A DNA stretch of 64,000 bases from Litsea cubeba (taxonomy: Eukaryota > Streptophyta > Magnoliopsida > Laurales > Lauraceae), in assembly GCA_012931725.1 (NCBI GenBank), contig CM022946.1:46209252-46273251 (forward strand). Direction: 5' to 3'. A program made the translations under genes and the position numbers. Under the pieces are notes generated by a model, which did not search any database, had not been told where the DNA came from, and saw nothing but the letters and a program-made list of their open reading frames with translations. Positions 44,401 through 56,554 of the stretch are shown piece after piece; within the stretch, counting starts at the first letter, position 1; the number at the start of each line of letters is the position of its first letter.

Positions 44401-46945
44401 GGATCATAGATGTAGTAACCTTCGTTCTTAAATGCTTGCCTTGCACAAGAGGAAATTGAAAGGATATGGTCAAAAAGAAGTGGGACTGGCCCATCAGGGT
44501 CGTCTGCTGCCAAATAAGGCAGCGGAAGGAAAACTTTTCCCATAGGGTTTGCCCATGGAACCCTTTTAGAGTCACCTCCGGCATGAAGCAATAGTATATG
44601 CTTTGTAGCTATAAAATTCACCATTGACATTAGAGGAACTTCATTGTGGGACCTGTCATGAGGTGCTGGAGATTGTAGGTTTCCATTCTCAGCATTTGAT
44701 ACCTGTACATGATAGATATCCAATCACAGGCAGGAATTGAAATGCTTACAGGTAGCAACTAAATTTAAAATCAGTTGTTAATCCAGGAATAAACTTACAG
44801 CACTTGACCAAGTGATTTTTTTTATTTTTTTTTATTTTTGAATGATTGAACAAGCGAATATTAAGTAAATATCAGTGGAAATCTGGTTTGTATTTTATTC
44901 ACATGTAAAAATGAAATTAGACTGCAGAGCAACAGAAATGCATGACTAAATAAAGTCACTTTCCTCTTAATGAAGCAGAAACCACCTTTTAGTGCCAAAA
45001 AAACTTAGTTCACAAGATCAGCTCATTCTTCTCCAGCAAAAATAGCCTACGATAGACAGTAATTCTAGAAAAAATGAACTCATGTGGCAAAAAGGCCCTT
45101 TACAGCTGAGATAAATTACAATGTAAGATTAGAAAAATTCATTCAGTTTACCCATTCTTTTAGTCTTCAATACTTTAAAAACTCTTCATCATAATGGTTA
45201 AATAAAACACCAAGTAAAGGCAGTCAAGTAGTGTAGAAACATCAACAGAGGTGGAGTTGGCACCTTTCTTCTTCTTCTTCTTCTTTAGAAAGATAGGAGT
45301 TAGCACAAATTGTTTGCTACAGATCAAATACCTAGGGATACCTTCAGGAGCAAACCCAAGACCTAAAACAATGTTGGATTCAGTGATTAAAAAATAGTAG
45401 GCAACATGGAAAGCAGGGTGCATGACTCTGTGTGTATTGTTTAAGATTTCTCTAGGCAAGGTAAGAAAAAGAATGGCAAAGTCCTTATTTACAAGGATGA
45501 CTTTATAAATCTAAAGGAGACATAAGTGCAGGAAAGGTAATAGATAGAAATTAGGCAGTATTGAGCAAGTGGTGGCAGTTGGAGAGGAACAAGCAGCTCC
45601 CTGGAGAAAAATTGTGGTGGAAAAGAATGGAGAGGGAATAGGGGGTTGGGTCAGGGGGTACTCCAAAGGTTCAAATTGTCTCTAGTTCAAAGGGAGTGAG
45701 CAAGTTGGGGAGCCAAAGTCCAAAGTAGGGAAGGCTTTCTTAGTTGAGAGTTAATCAGAAGAGGCCAATTTTTGCAGAGGATGGTGCCTTGGAAAATGTT
45801 ACTAAAGTTATAGAAAGAAAGATAATAACAGAACTTGGAGGAAGTGGTGGAACTGATAGGGGCAAGAATAGCAAACAGGGCTATTGAGAAAAGAAGTCAA
45901 ATGGACTACCAAGGCCATAGGATCCCATGATGGAGAACTGACTAGTAAGGCTAGCTTTTTGGGTAGGAAGTTTAAAGGGATGCCCGTTGCAGGATTTTAT
46001 TGTATCCATATGTATGTTTGGAAATCTTCCTGGGGTAGCAGAGCCAACACTTAGGTCAAAATAGTTGGAAAGGCTAATGGTCTCTAGCGAGCAGTTATAA
46101 AGTGCGATTTGGGAGAAGTGCAATGTAGGATTTACGGGTTTTTTTTTTTTCCAAAATTCACCAATTCAAGCCAACCCACATTGACAAGCTATGATGATGA
46201 TTCAAACTCGAAGTGGAAGTCGAAGACAATGACAGTTTTTTTGCATTCTTAAGTTATAATTTCTCATTTGATGCCACTGAGATTTGGAAAGGAAGTAATC
46301 AGCAAACCAAAAGAGGGAAAAGAGATCCAGGGCCTTCTTATCATTATTGAAAACCAAAAGTACTAAAATGTTAATCATGCTTCTGAAATATCCAATCCAT
46401 CTATATTGTTAACTAGCTCTAAAAAAACACTTTTTCCGCCTCTCCTCCATAGTCCAGTCCTTAAATGAATTTCAACCATGTTGAATTCCACAAATCATGC
46501 ATAATCTTCTCAATTCCAAAAACACGATAATTAAGAAAAGATTAAACCTTTTGCCTTACAAAAAAAATAACAAATCAAACAGAGTAGCAACTGCAATCAC
46601 CTCCAAACCGAGGCCGAGCCGATTGAAGTGCCGGGCGAGAGCGGCGATGGCATTGAGCGTTGCGGCGCCGGAGCCAATGCGAGCCCCTTCGGGGTCTGGG
46701 ACGGCGAGGGAGACGGTGGAGGCAGCGATCCGGCCCATCCGCTTGGCGCGGCGGAGCTGCCACTCGTAGAGCTCGGCCTGCTCGGGGCTCGCCGCCGTGA
46801 GGACGATCGCGTCCCATGTCGGAACCCTAGAAGGATGTCGGACCGACAGCCGGAGGTGATACCATGATTTCCGGAGGATCGCCGCCAAATCTGCTTTCTC
46901 TCTCTTCTTCCTCCTTTCTCTCGTCTCGATTCCGATGCTTTCCAT
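32402..46945 (-). CDS. FKGP: Bifunctional L-fucokinase/GDP-L-fucose pyrophosphorylase (7 exons, 1088 aa)
   Basis: Exons: 46945-46601, 44702-44420, 42352-41988, 37015-36889, 36758-35742, 34425-33692 and 32797-32402. They total 3,267 nt, in frame throughout. The N-terminal half is the pyrophosphorylase: WDAIVLTAASPEQAELYEWQ, GSGAATLNAI at 91-100, HAGGDSKRVPWANPMGK at 155-171, then TGDVLPCFDA. The C-terminal half is a GHMP-type fucokinase: ELPVRVDFVGGWSDTPPW, the ATP loop PRGSGLGTSS at 858-867 and GAGGGG at 1046-1051. The enzyme makes fucose-1-phosphate from L-fucose and ATP, then GDP-fucose with GTP, salvaging free fucose in the cytosol for cell-wall and glycan synthesis. Length is close to the Arabidopsis enzyme (about 1,055 aa). 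Intron 3 appears to use a GC donor. No coding damage was seen. Confidence 0.97.
33435..33560 (+). pseudogene. Possible LINE RNase H relic in FKGP intron 6
   Basis: The plus strand reads NDQADALAKEGVLRNDL, like the ADALAKEG motif near the end of the RNase H domain of plant L1-type LINEs. Only a short piece is readable and there are stops around it. Confidence 0.4.
34860..35130. mobile_element. Mutator-type MITE (271 bp) in FKGP intron 5
   Basis: The whole element is a hairpin. The left arm begins GGGAGAATTACACTTTACC and the right end, in reverse complement, begins GGAAAAATTACACTTTACC. The inner arms pair over ACTTTAAAAAGTATCAATTG and AATCCAATTGCACGGC. The nine bases TAATTTAAA flank both sides (34851-34859 and 35131-35139), the target length of the Mutator superfamily. 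Confidence 0.88.
38590..39480 (+). pseudogene. L1-type LINE relic in FKGP intron 3
   Basis: Plus-strand pieces read DLKGHFSIKSCISQL (near 38610-38660) and LWAPWIERNNHTFH (near 39410-39460). These resemble the zinc-finger-like tail of plant L1-type reverse transcriptases and the WxERN segment after it. Frames are broken, and the orientation is opposite to FKGP. Confidence 0.55.
39885..40620 (+). pseudogene. LINE reverse-transcriptase C-terminal relic in FKGP intron 3
   Basis: Across shifting plus-strand frames one reads pieces like KLDRLWEDLESMGFKISHTKT, then GYMNCNFSNDVQ, RIEGQEIP, GNIEEDVEHRIR, FYKTTMRPIMTYEAEC and LRWFGHVQCRP. These follow the order of the C-terminal region of a common plant non-LTR reverse transcriptase, up to the RWFGHVQ-RP motif. 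Several stops and shifts make it inactive. Confidence 0.7.
42783..43541. repeat. Local direct duplication in FKGP intron 2
   Basis: The stretch 42783-43044 recurs at 43274-43541 with a 491-bp offset. Both copies begin CAGGCCATAC plus a T run and end GGGGCTGGCTTAAT. They differ at only a few positions and in the length of a TA run. About 229 bp separate them, and no LTR-like ends or target duplications are evident. Confidence 0.93.
44703..46600. other. FKGP intron 1
   Basis: 1,898 bp with donor GTGATT after GLGLE and acceptor TACAG. It contains a short CTT run near 45268-45285 and no recognised element. Confidence 0.85.
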
Positions 46946-47601
46946 CGTCTTTTGTGGATTTTGATTCTGGGATCTGGGGTTGAAACAACAAACCCTAGAA
47001 CTAGTCGCTTTCAGTTATTCGACATGAGAGAGAGTGAGAGATTCAGAAAGCACAGTAGCGACCAAGTAGAGGAAGAAGATGACCGACACAGATGGGAAGA
47101 AGAAAATGATTTCTTGATAATTTTTTTGATGAAACGTCCTGTGTTGTAATTTAATTCTAAAATAATCCCTGATGATCTTTCAACTACTTTTGATCAAAAT
47201 ACACCCTTGAATCTTGATCCATTTTTTTTCCTACTTTTTTAAGCAGCCGAAAGTTCTGTGCATGTACTCCTAGGGCACAAAGCATTTAGAGAATAATATT
47301 TGTTTATATCCTATTTCGTTTTATCCCCGTAATAAAGAGCCGTAATTCTCATATCACTGCTCGGGAATCGATCGCTCTTCACTTACTCAAGGCTCAATGG
47401 TGTCCTGTTGCTGTAAGAATGTTAAAACTTAAAAGTATATTGTCCATGGAACTAGCCTTATTCTTAAGTTCGAAAACGCTCCAACTCAACTTGGATAACT
47501 AAGAATTTTCAACTACAGTGTTTCTTTATAAGTACAATAATGTAAAAAAACTCAATGCATTTTGTGTGTGTGCGCGCATGAAAACACATGATATATATTT
47601 T

Positions 47602-48019
47602 AAGGGTTCTGACATATTAGTCCTTCTTAAGTTTGGTTTTTTTATTTTATGATGGAAATTCAGAAAATGGCACCAAAGTCGTCATTTGGCATTGGTCAAT
47701 TTTTTTTTTTGCATTTTTCCTGCCATGTCCTCTGATATCTCATTGGAACAATGTATATCACATAAACTAATAAATCTTATAATATCATAGGATTATCTCA
47801 TAATGTTGTCCCAAGATGTTATGACTTTTATATATCATGGGACAATCCTATGATATCAAGGAATTTATCAGTTTCTATTATATACATCGTTCCAATGATA
47901 TCATTAAGAACTTTAAAAAAGTATTTACCAGAGTCAGGTGACTTTGGTGACATTATCTGAATTTTGGTGATAAAATTAGAAAAACCAAATTTAAGAAAGA
48001 CCAATATATCAAAACCCTT
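47602..48019. mobile_element. Foldback MITE (about 418 bp)
   Basis: Outer ends AAGGGTTCTGACATATTAGT and, in reverse complement, CAAGGGTTTTGATATATTGG pair. Arms of about 200 bp continue inward, sharing CTTCTTAAGTTTGGTTTTT-like and TCATAGGATTATC-like stretches. The centre is near 47815. No clear target duplication was found. Confidence 0.75.
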
Positions 48020-48022
48020 GTC

Positions 48023-48480
48023 TTTTAAGGTTATTTGAATGATATAAAGAGCTTTTTAACTTGGAAGGTTCTTCACTGGTTCAAACTTTATTCAAATACG
48101 TGTCCTTTATGGGTGGGCTTAACTCAAACCTAAACTCAAGCCCTTCAGGGCTTATCAAGCTTGGACCAGGTTCCAAGTGGGTCTGGCCAAAAAACTTAAG
48201 CCCATTAAAAGTTTTAACTATGACCTCTTTTTTTTCTTTGACCATCTTACCAAAAGAATTTGGATTAAGATTACATTATTGATTTAGCATACCATTTTAG
48301 GTTTGAAATGAAGTGCACTTTAATCTTCTTGCTCCTCTAAAATAGCTAGAAGAAATGTAAGTTCCTTCTTAAAATAAAAAAACCCCATTAAAACCTTTAA
48401 CTATGACCATGTTTCTTTTTCTTTTTTCTTTATTTTATTGTGATGGACTGTCTTATCAAAGGAACTTGGTTCTAATGGCG
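48023..48480. other. Intergenic stretch
   Basis: AT-rich sequence without recognisable features. Confidence 0.4.
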
Positions 48481-48735
48481 GGAAATGTAAGTTCATTTAA
48501 AAAAAAGATAAAAGAATTTTAAGTTCATTTAAAAAGAAAAAGTTTATTTAAAAACAATTTTGAAAAGAAGAAATGCAAGTTCATTTGAAGAAATAGGAAA
48601 AAAGAAATGTAAGTTCATTTAAAAAAAAGATAAAAAGAAATCTTAAGTTCCTTTAAAAACAATTTTGAAAAGAAGAAATGTAAGTTAATTTAAAAAAATA
48701 AATATATTATATATATAAAGAAATGTATGTTCATT
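48481..48735. repeat. A-rich repeat with 122-bp period
   Basis: GAAATGTAAGTTCATTTAAA recurs at 48482 and 48604, and the following 100 bases, including AACAATTTTGAAAAGAAG, also repeat. Shorter AAGTTCATTT words recur within each unit. Confidence 0.8.
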
Positions 48736-48757
48736 TTGGTAAAACGATACATTATAT

Positions 48758-48820
48758 TGGCGTCGCCCGGACTCGAACTGAAGGTTAGACTGACGTGATA
48801 ACCAACTACACCACGACACC
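48758..48820 (-). pseudogene. tRNA-Val-like pseudogene with internal deletion
   Basis: The minus strand starts GGTGTCGTGGTGTAGTTGGT and ends GGGCGACGCCA. The acceptor stem pairs, the D arm is intact and the anticodon loop CTAAC survives. About 11 bases are missing between the anticodon loop and the T loop, so the anticodon and T stems cannot form. At 63 nt it is shorter than the 74 nt expected of plant tRNA-Val(AAC). Confidence 0.78.
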
Positions 48821-51006
48821 AGTTGTGAGTAAAAATATGAAAATATTTTATTACTTTTATCATATACCAAAACGAAGTTCTAAAGTAGCTGTTACTATAT
48901 ATAAGAAGCTCAATTGTTGAAGTTAATGACAATGATTATTAATGGTGTAATTTTTTAGACCAACTTTTGAGTTTTTTTGAGTTTAAATCAATCCACAGGA
49001 AGCCACATCAGCAATTGGAAGTGGGACCAATTCATACATCTCAAATTTGAATTTAAAAAAATCTCATATTGAACCGAGGTGTCTTTCCTGAATTCATATA
49101 TCTCTAACCTCCTCTTTATGTCTGTCTCTCTCATTTCTTAACCTACTCATTTTCTTATTCTCCTCTCTCCGTCTCCTTTTTCCTTCTCTCCATTTCTAAT
49201 ACCCATTGCTCTCTCTGAATCTCAAATATTTGGTACTGCTTGCGATCTTTCATTTCAATCAGTATAAAAGCAAATAAATAGGTATGTGAGATTCGAGTTT
49301 TTCTTCAATTTTAAGAAATCATTGTTATAGGTACGGACATGAATAATTTTCTAAATTTTTTTAATGTCTATGAATTGATATAATATACATAATATAGTAA
49401 TATATCATCATGATGCCCTCTAAATTGTGCGCCGCCATGCTATACCTTTCAAGAGATAAAAATTGAGATTCAAAGTTTGAAACAAAGTGAACATTTTCGT
49501 CCCGTGTCATTTGGTAGGTGATGGTAAAGCATAGGGATTAAAAAAATAAATTATGTAGGAATTATTCTGTGGTTGCCTTGATTATTCTAGGAAGAGTGAA
49601 TACAAAAAAAAAATGACAATTTAAATTTCCTACAGATGTAAAACAACTAATTTTAGGACCTGGAATGACAGAATGTAAAATAAATTATGTAAGAATCAAC
49701 AATTCTTATAAATTGATGCTTTGAGAAATTGTACGGGGATGTAGATTTCTCGGTACTTATGAAAAAAAACATTTTCAGTTGAAATGTTAAATGTTAATAG
49801 AATCAACTCTATGTAGTCCGTGGCATGAAAAAATTGCTTATGTTTCAGTTGAAATATTAAATGAGAATATAAGTGGCGCTTTCAACATTTAGAACTCAAG
49901 AACTCAGTGGTTTAAAAGGATTATCAATTTCATATAAGGGGAATCTTTGCCATTGAAAAAATATATATATTTTTTTGGTTGAACTTTTATGATTATGGTG
50001 CTCATGTTTTAAAGAAAATTGTGCGATCACACCTTTTGTAAAGATTTGTTGTATTCCCATTAGAGTTATTTTTATAATGGTTCTAAATACAATTTCAAAG
50101 GCTGTTAATTGATGTTTGACAGAATCTGTTTAGGATGTTAATTTCTGAATCATGCTTTTTCTAAAAGAAAGGGTGGTCACCCTGGCATATATATAATTTA
50201 ATTATAGGGATGAGTTGGATGTTTGAATTCATTGTGATAAAATGAAAAGCTAGGAATGATTATGGTCTTGCGACTCATTAATTTCTATCAAATGTGGGAC
50301 ACTTGCTCAGATATTAAAAGTCCACCCGGATATCCTTATCATCCATTCTGTGGCTTTCTCTTGCTTTTGGAGCATTTCTATTTGTTATTTCATTCTTTTA
50401 ACTGGTAGCCAATTTTCCAATTGCTCCTACTTAAAAAGATTAGTCATTTCTACTATTGCTACATTTTTTTCCATAAAAATAAGATTTTCTTACCAATAAC
50501 ATCTGAAAGAATTCCTATATCTTTTTAGAATTTTTGTATTATATTTTTAATTTTTGTCGTCAATGGGCTTTCTTTTTTATTCTATATGGTATCTGATTTT
50601 TTTTAATTTATTATTCATTTTCAATGATTTTAATGAAGATTAACCCGTGCATAGTATGGGATTTAATGCTAGTATATATGAAACAAAAAAACTAAACGGA
50701 TTCCTCACGTGTTAATGGAATATTAAAATCGATGTGAGCTGAGTCAAGTTGTGCAAGTATTTATTGACTTCAACTGAATTTTGATTTGGACAATTAATTT
50801 GATTAAGTTGAGAAAACTCACAAGTTCATTCATATTTTTAAACAGGAATTACCAACATGATATGCAATCTGGGTGACTGATTTAATATTTCAATAAGGAT
50901 AAAAATAATAACAAATGGCAATTTATGTTAAAAAAAAAATGGATTGTTTGAATGAGGAGAAAAAGTTAACTATCCGCAATTTAATTTAAACTCTGCATCT
51001 TCTCAG
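48821..51006. other. Intergenic AT-rich stretch
   Basis: No recognisable gene, RNA or transposon end. Confidence 0.4.
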
Positions 51007-51413
51007 GGGGCAGAACTACAGTGCACCAGTGCTGCATCATATCATGGTGCAACGCCTTTCTTCCATGCATGGTGGGCCCCACATTTTTCAAATCCAACCC
51101 TTTAACACTCGTTATATTTATTGCATCTAAATTCTCAGTGGGCCACCCATTACATTGATCACACAGGGACTCCCTCCATTTTTACTCCAATAAAAGAAAA
51201 GTAAAGCAAGCTCCATCACGTGTTTCAGATCAAGTCAAATCCAATGGTCATAATCGTACATATGTTTGAATAATAATTTACAAGATGATCACTCCATGCG
51301 AGGTTAAAGTCGGATGACCAACTTGGATTTTCAAAAAGGCGGGCCCACCATGCATTGAAGGAGAGCGCTACACTATAGTACGATTCAAAACCGCTGCACT
51401 GTAGTTCTGCCCC
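51007..51413. mobile_element. MITE with GGGGCAGAACTACAGTGCA inverted ends
   Basis: The left end GGGGCAGAACTACAGTGCA is an exact inverted match to TGCACTGTAGTTCTGCCCC at the right end. CATGCATGGTGGGCCC near 51067 has its inverted partner GGGCCCACCATGCATTG near 51343. No coding frame. Target duplications are unclear. Confidence 0.85.
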
Positions 51414-54400
51414 ATGTCAAGTTAGCCATTCACACGACCAGATGAATAATAATGGAAAGGAGATGGAGGATTATGATGATGATGCGTTTGTTGCTTGTTA
51501 CTTTTACTTTTGTGGGATTTCTATCCTTCTTCCAAGGTTTGTCCCGAGACTCTTGGGTAGTATTTCTGAGAGATCACAGTTTACAACTTTACAGAGACAT
51601 TAACGATGAAAATGGAATAAAAAAAAAGGAATAAGAGAATCATTGAAGGGAATTGCTGATCTCTAAAATTGTGTTGGATGAGATAAGATTTGAAATTTCT
51701 TATGGGGATCAAAAATTTTAAGTAGTTCAATGATGGCATTCTAGCTCAAATCTGGAAAGAAAATAGACTACAGTTAATGGTCACCAAACAATACCTTTTT
51801 CTAGGCAGTCAAACAGAAGATAATGCTTAAACGAAGTCTTTGGAAACTTTCTATTAACGGATGGTAGTACTAGTACCATCTGGAACCACGTGCGGGGCCC
51901 ACCCATAAACAATGGCGGATCGAGGATTTTCGTTTAAATGGTGCAGGCATTGGTAAAGTGAAAAGGTCAAATAATAAAATAAAAATCCTAATGTCTAATC
52001 TAAAGAGTTTCTTGAAGCTCATTGGGTGCAGTCGAACCGCATGTTAACACTTGGGTCCGCCCCTCCCCTCCCCACAAATTCAATTTAGCTGTTATGTTTC
52101 CTAAACTTGTAGGAAATAGGAATAGATGGCTCCAAATGAGCAGAAATTATGTTTTTAGGCCTGATATGGTTGCAGAAGATGTTATGTCACTCCGGTAGTC
52201 AGGCATTTTCTTCCTTCCAACGTCCATTGTGATTCCTCTTCTACCTTCCATGCAAGTATGTGGCCAGTGAGATGGTCAAGCAATGTGAACCTACTGAGAA
52301 TCACATGACCTTCATAGCAGACTTCATGATTTATTAATAAAAAAAACTTATTCCTGGTTGGAAACCTTTGACTGGCTGCCATCGTATTGTTGTTCCTGCT
52401 GAAGAAATGGTGGAGCAGAACAGTCTCTTACTGTGGAAGATGGGAAGCATCATCAGAAACTCCCTACAAGCAGGGAATGAAAAAAACATTTATAAGATTC
52501 GGATGACGCATGGTCTGTCTCACCAACAGAGAGCAACAAGATTCCCTAAGGGGGTGTTTCTTTCGGTAGAATACATAGGATGTAGAAAATGAAAATTCAT
52601 GGTCAAATGAGCTCCTACAAAGATTATTAGCGATATAGATGGGACCTTAACTTTTCTAGGACATACTAAGGGTAATAATAGCTAGATATTTATTTCTGAT
52701 CTTCCCTTTATTCAATTTTCATTAAATGAGAGGTTATTTAATGGTCATTTTGGATATTCAACTTCATTATTTTTAACTACTTAAAGAAATACAAAGTTAT
52801 AAAATTTAGAGGACTTCAATTTCATGAAACAAACAGGCTCTAGGTGCCTGTTGTATGATCAGATGTCTGTAACCCATAACAAGAAGAAAGCAAAATGTTG
52901 AAATGAATACAGTATCTGTAGTATTACTCAAAAGGCTGAGCTTCGGTATTTCTGAGATCTGACTTTGATGTTATAGATTATGCTGGGCATTACATGAAAA
53001 AAAAAATAGTATATCCAACGGTGTTTTTGCAAAACAAAATGGGAAGTACCCCACAAACACAAAATCAGCTGCACATGCACACAAACTCAAACTCGGTTGG
53101 GTGGTGGAGAGAGACAGAGGGAGATAGGTTGGAAAGATGGAATACATGTTCATAGCTTGTTTGTCTTTCTACTGTCCTTCTATGATACAAAGCAGTAATC
53201 CAACCCCCTGTCGATACAGCTAAAATGATGATGATGATGATAATATTTAAGTGAGCTGCCTAAAATTGCAAGTGCGCTACACTGCCACGCAATACTTTCC
53301 ATATTTAACAGATAAAGACAAGGATTACAAGCTGAAGCTCAATTTCAATAATAACAGTGATTATAAGAACTGTCAAGGATGTGGAAAGAGGCATTTCAAG
53401 GTTGGTTAAAAAAGTTAAAAGATTGTTGAGTGTGGGATTTGGTTGATAGCACTTCTTTTCTTCAAACTGTTTTTTGTTATTTTTGGATGATGAAGTTCCA
53501 AACCAGTTAAAGAGATTGATGAAATGCTTCTGGGTTAGGTGGTACCGTTGGGATTTTAGAATTAAGAAACTCACGAAATATTAGTACATACTGTGCATGG
53601 AACGATGGGCGCTTGAGAAAAGCATGGTAGTGCAAAGGAGTAGAGTGCTGTCAACTGTTTGAAGCCACACCAATGTTAGAAATGAATCAGCTGGAATTGC
53701 AAATTGTTCTGCATTCCCAATTTGCAGGCAATAATATTTCTGCGGTAGGAGTTAGAAATCCTACACAATACCATCCATAGATGTTAAAATGCAACCAGCA
53801 AGGTATCAGTTGGGAGATTCTTGGGGCAGCCAAATACTACATCAACGATTTGAAGTTTCAAAAATCACATTGCCATGGAGGATTTGCTTCCCTATCTCAC
53901 TGGTTTCTTTCCGAACTTCACTACTAGATCCTCAATGAGCCTAAGGAATCACTAAGAGCAAAACCCATATTTTTAGTTTTATAGAGATTATAGAGAGTCA
54001 ACACTTCAGACAGGATTACAAGAAGAGTTTCAAGGGTGGTCGTAATCGGACCTTGTAAGCGACCTACCAGTGTCATATCGATAGCCCTGCAAAGTGATGG
54101 GCGAATAATAGAAGTAGAGTGGGAAAATCATCAAGGTCTTCTCAGGTATAGACAAACTAGGAGACTCTTAACTACGCAGAAACTCTGGCAATCAAGGATG
54201 AGGAAACTTTTTTTCCAAAACATCTTTCTTAAGCTGGTGGTGTTGTGGGGTGACTAAAGAAATACAATTGCAGGGACAAGCAGCGAAGCAAAAAATCTAG
54301 GTGCGATTTCTACCATGTGGTAAATGAAATCAAAGAGTTGGACAAGGCACAAAGTGAAAAAGCTTATCTTGTTTATAAGGAGACAAACATGTTTAGGCAA

Positions 54401-55158
54401 AATCAAAAGTCCACAGGGAGTCGTTATTTTATGGATTGTTAATCCTTTGCACTTAATATAGTTGGGGTGTGTTTCAATGGTGATTTTCTGTCACTGTCCA
54501 TTACCTTAATGAAAATTCTAGCTCCCCACCCTTTTACTTGTGCTTTGCACCATTTCACTAAATTCACTGTTATCTCAAGTAATAGTTAGGGCCTGGGAGC
54601 ACAATGAAGGACCAACCCTCCACCAATTTCACAGTTGAAGCAGGAATTCATGCACAGTGAGTCCCATAATCCTCAGCCAGTAGTTGGGAGCATCATTACC
54701 GTTCTCAGTAGAGTGGGTAATGTTCCTTGCCACACCTCAAACTATTATGTCAGTTTGACGGCTTCATTTCAAGTCACTATATATCTTCCTCTTCTAGTTT
54801 CTCATGCTTGCAAGTTGCAACACATTAAGTCTTCCTAAAGTAACCATTTCTGGTGTTGTTGAACATTGCCCAAATCATATGATATGAGTTCTATTCTATT
54901 GAAACCACCAGTAGATTTCTCTCTCATACTAATTGCTAGTTTTTTTATTTTTGGTTACTCCACATATACATCCTAACATGCACATCTCAGCAGCAAATTT
55001 CGTCTTGTCATTTCTTTTGTGCACAACGTTCAATTTCATGTCATCATGTAAGTCTATCTAACTAGCATCTTCAAAACTAACCCTTCAGAAGAAAGTGGCA
55101 CCCAACAATCACAAAACAGGCTACTAGATTGTATCCTATTACCAACTTACAGTAACCC
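51414..55158. other. Intergenic stretch left of the chromodomain element
   Basis: Mostly AT-rich sequence. Short open frames at 52182-52592 and 54036-54257 match no family I recognise. Confidence 0.35.
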
Positions 55159-55163
55159 CCTCT

Positions 55164-55583
55164 TGGTGCAATTCGAGCCAGGTCCAAGTCCACTGGACCT
55201 AACCCCTGAGCTATTGGGTCAATCAGATTCAAGCCATTAGAATAGCCCACAAATCCAATGAGGAATAACCGGCTGTTGTGGGAAGTTATCCTATTTAGTA
55301 GTTTTCTAATTGCTTTAGCATCTTAGAATTAGTAGGCTTCTTTAATATTAGGAATTCTATAATTAGTAACAGAAGTTTAATAGGATTAGAAAGACCCTTT
55401 GATATTCTCTATAAATATGTAAATCCCCTTTAGGGATCAACACATCTTATTATTGAATTGAAAATTGAGTTCTGGTTTAGTTTTTGCTTTGACTAGTTTT
55501 GTGCGTGAGTTCTTGGCTGTTGAATCCATCTGGATTCGATCAAATCCCTGTTGTGGGTTTGGTCTTCTCCTCTGGCTGCATCA
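55164..55583 (+). repeat. 5' LTR of the chromovirus (420 bp)
   Basis: Starts TGGTGCAATTCGAGCC and ends CTGGCTGCATCA, with a TATA box (TATAAATA) at 55410-55417. Confidence 0.97.
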
Positions 55584-55809
55584 GATTGGTATCAGAGCTG
55601 ATCCGATCTTGGATCTGTATTCCGATCATCAAGTCTTAGTAGCCTATCGTCCATTCATCCATCTTGCCAACCAATACCCCAGACATCCTTCCCCACGCCC
55701 AGCCCAAGACTCCAGTAACCCCATGAAGCTGAAACCCCAAATCAGAACTTCCCCGAATTTCCCATAGCGACCCATCCAACCACCCATAATTTCCCCAAAT
55801 CCCAGGCCT

Positions 55810-55848
<39 letters not shown>

Positions 55849-56554
55849 CGCATCAAACCCACTCTCCCGTCCGTCTCTCACCGTCACCCATCCCCATCTC
55901 TCTGTTCCATCGTCATACTCACAAGCCGACACCCAATCGAGGACCCAACTTTCGAAACCCTAAATCCATCCCACCGAACTCCATCTCAACCGAAACCCCC
56001 TGCACAACAGAAGTCATCCGAGAACAGCCGAACCCTCCTTCACCTTCACAGCCTCCATCAACCCACTACAAAACGACCCCAGTCCAACCCTGTTCTAGCC
56101 CATCCGTCACCCAGCATCATCGAAACCCCACCCATAAAAAAAAAAAAAAAAAGATAGAAGAAGAAAGGAGCAGAGGATGGAAGCAAAGAGAGCAGACATA
56201 CCTGAACTGCGCCACCACTGTCGCTAGCGGAAAAGCATCTACCGTCCAGCATCGTCTCCATCAAAGCCAGCATCGTCTCCTTCTCCAGCTTCAATCGTAA
56301 GAAAAGGCCCTTTTTTTTTTCTTTTACTTTCTTCTCTGCACAAAACCCAAAACTGGGCCTTCCAGTTGGGCTTGACCTGCAGCCAGCCCACTTGTAAGAA
56401 AATTGAATCAGGCTGCCAATTTGGACCTGACCTGCACTACCGGCCTGATCCGAGTCTGAACCGGGCCCAGCCCACCTACTAGCAAAAAAAAAAAAAGTCT
56501 ACTTGCAGCGGTCAAACTTTCCGGGGAAAACTTTCTGACAATCAACGAGATGCT
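55584..56554 (+). other. Chromovirus leader before gag
   Basis: This 970-bp untranslated leader is C-rich, with a run of 32 A at 55812-55843, a second A run near 56138-56152 and a T run near 56310. No coding frame of note. Confidence 0.7.
55587..55598 (+). other. Primer-binding site, initiator-Met type
   Basis: TGGTATCAGAGC is the standard complement of the plant initiator tRNA-Met 3' end. Confidence 0.93.

Noticed and set aside
46556..46600. Extension of FKGP exon 1 past GLGLE
   Set aside because: The extra residues are hydrophobic and unlike homologues; GTGATT directly after GLGLE is a good donor and exon 2 joins in frame.
48758..48820. Functional tRNA-Val gene
   Set aside because: About 11 bases are missing and two stems cannot form.
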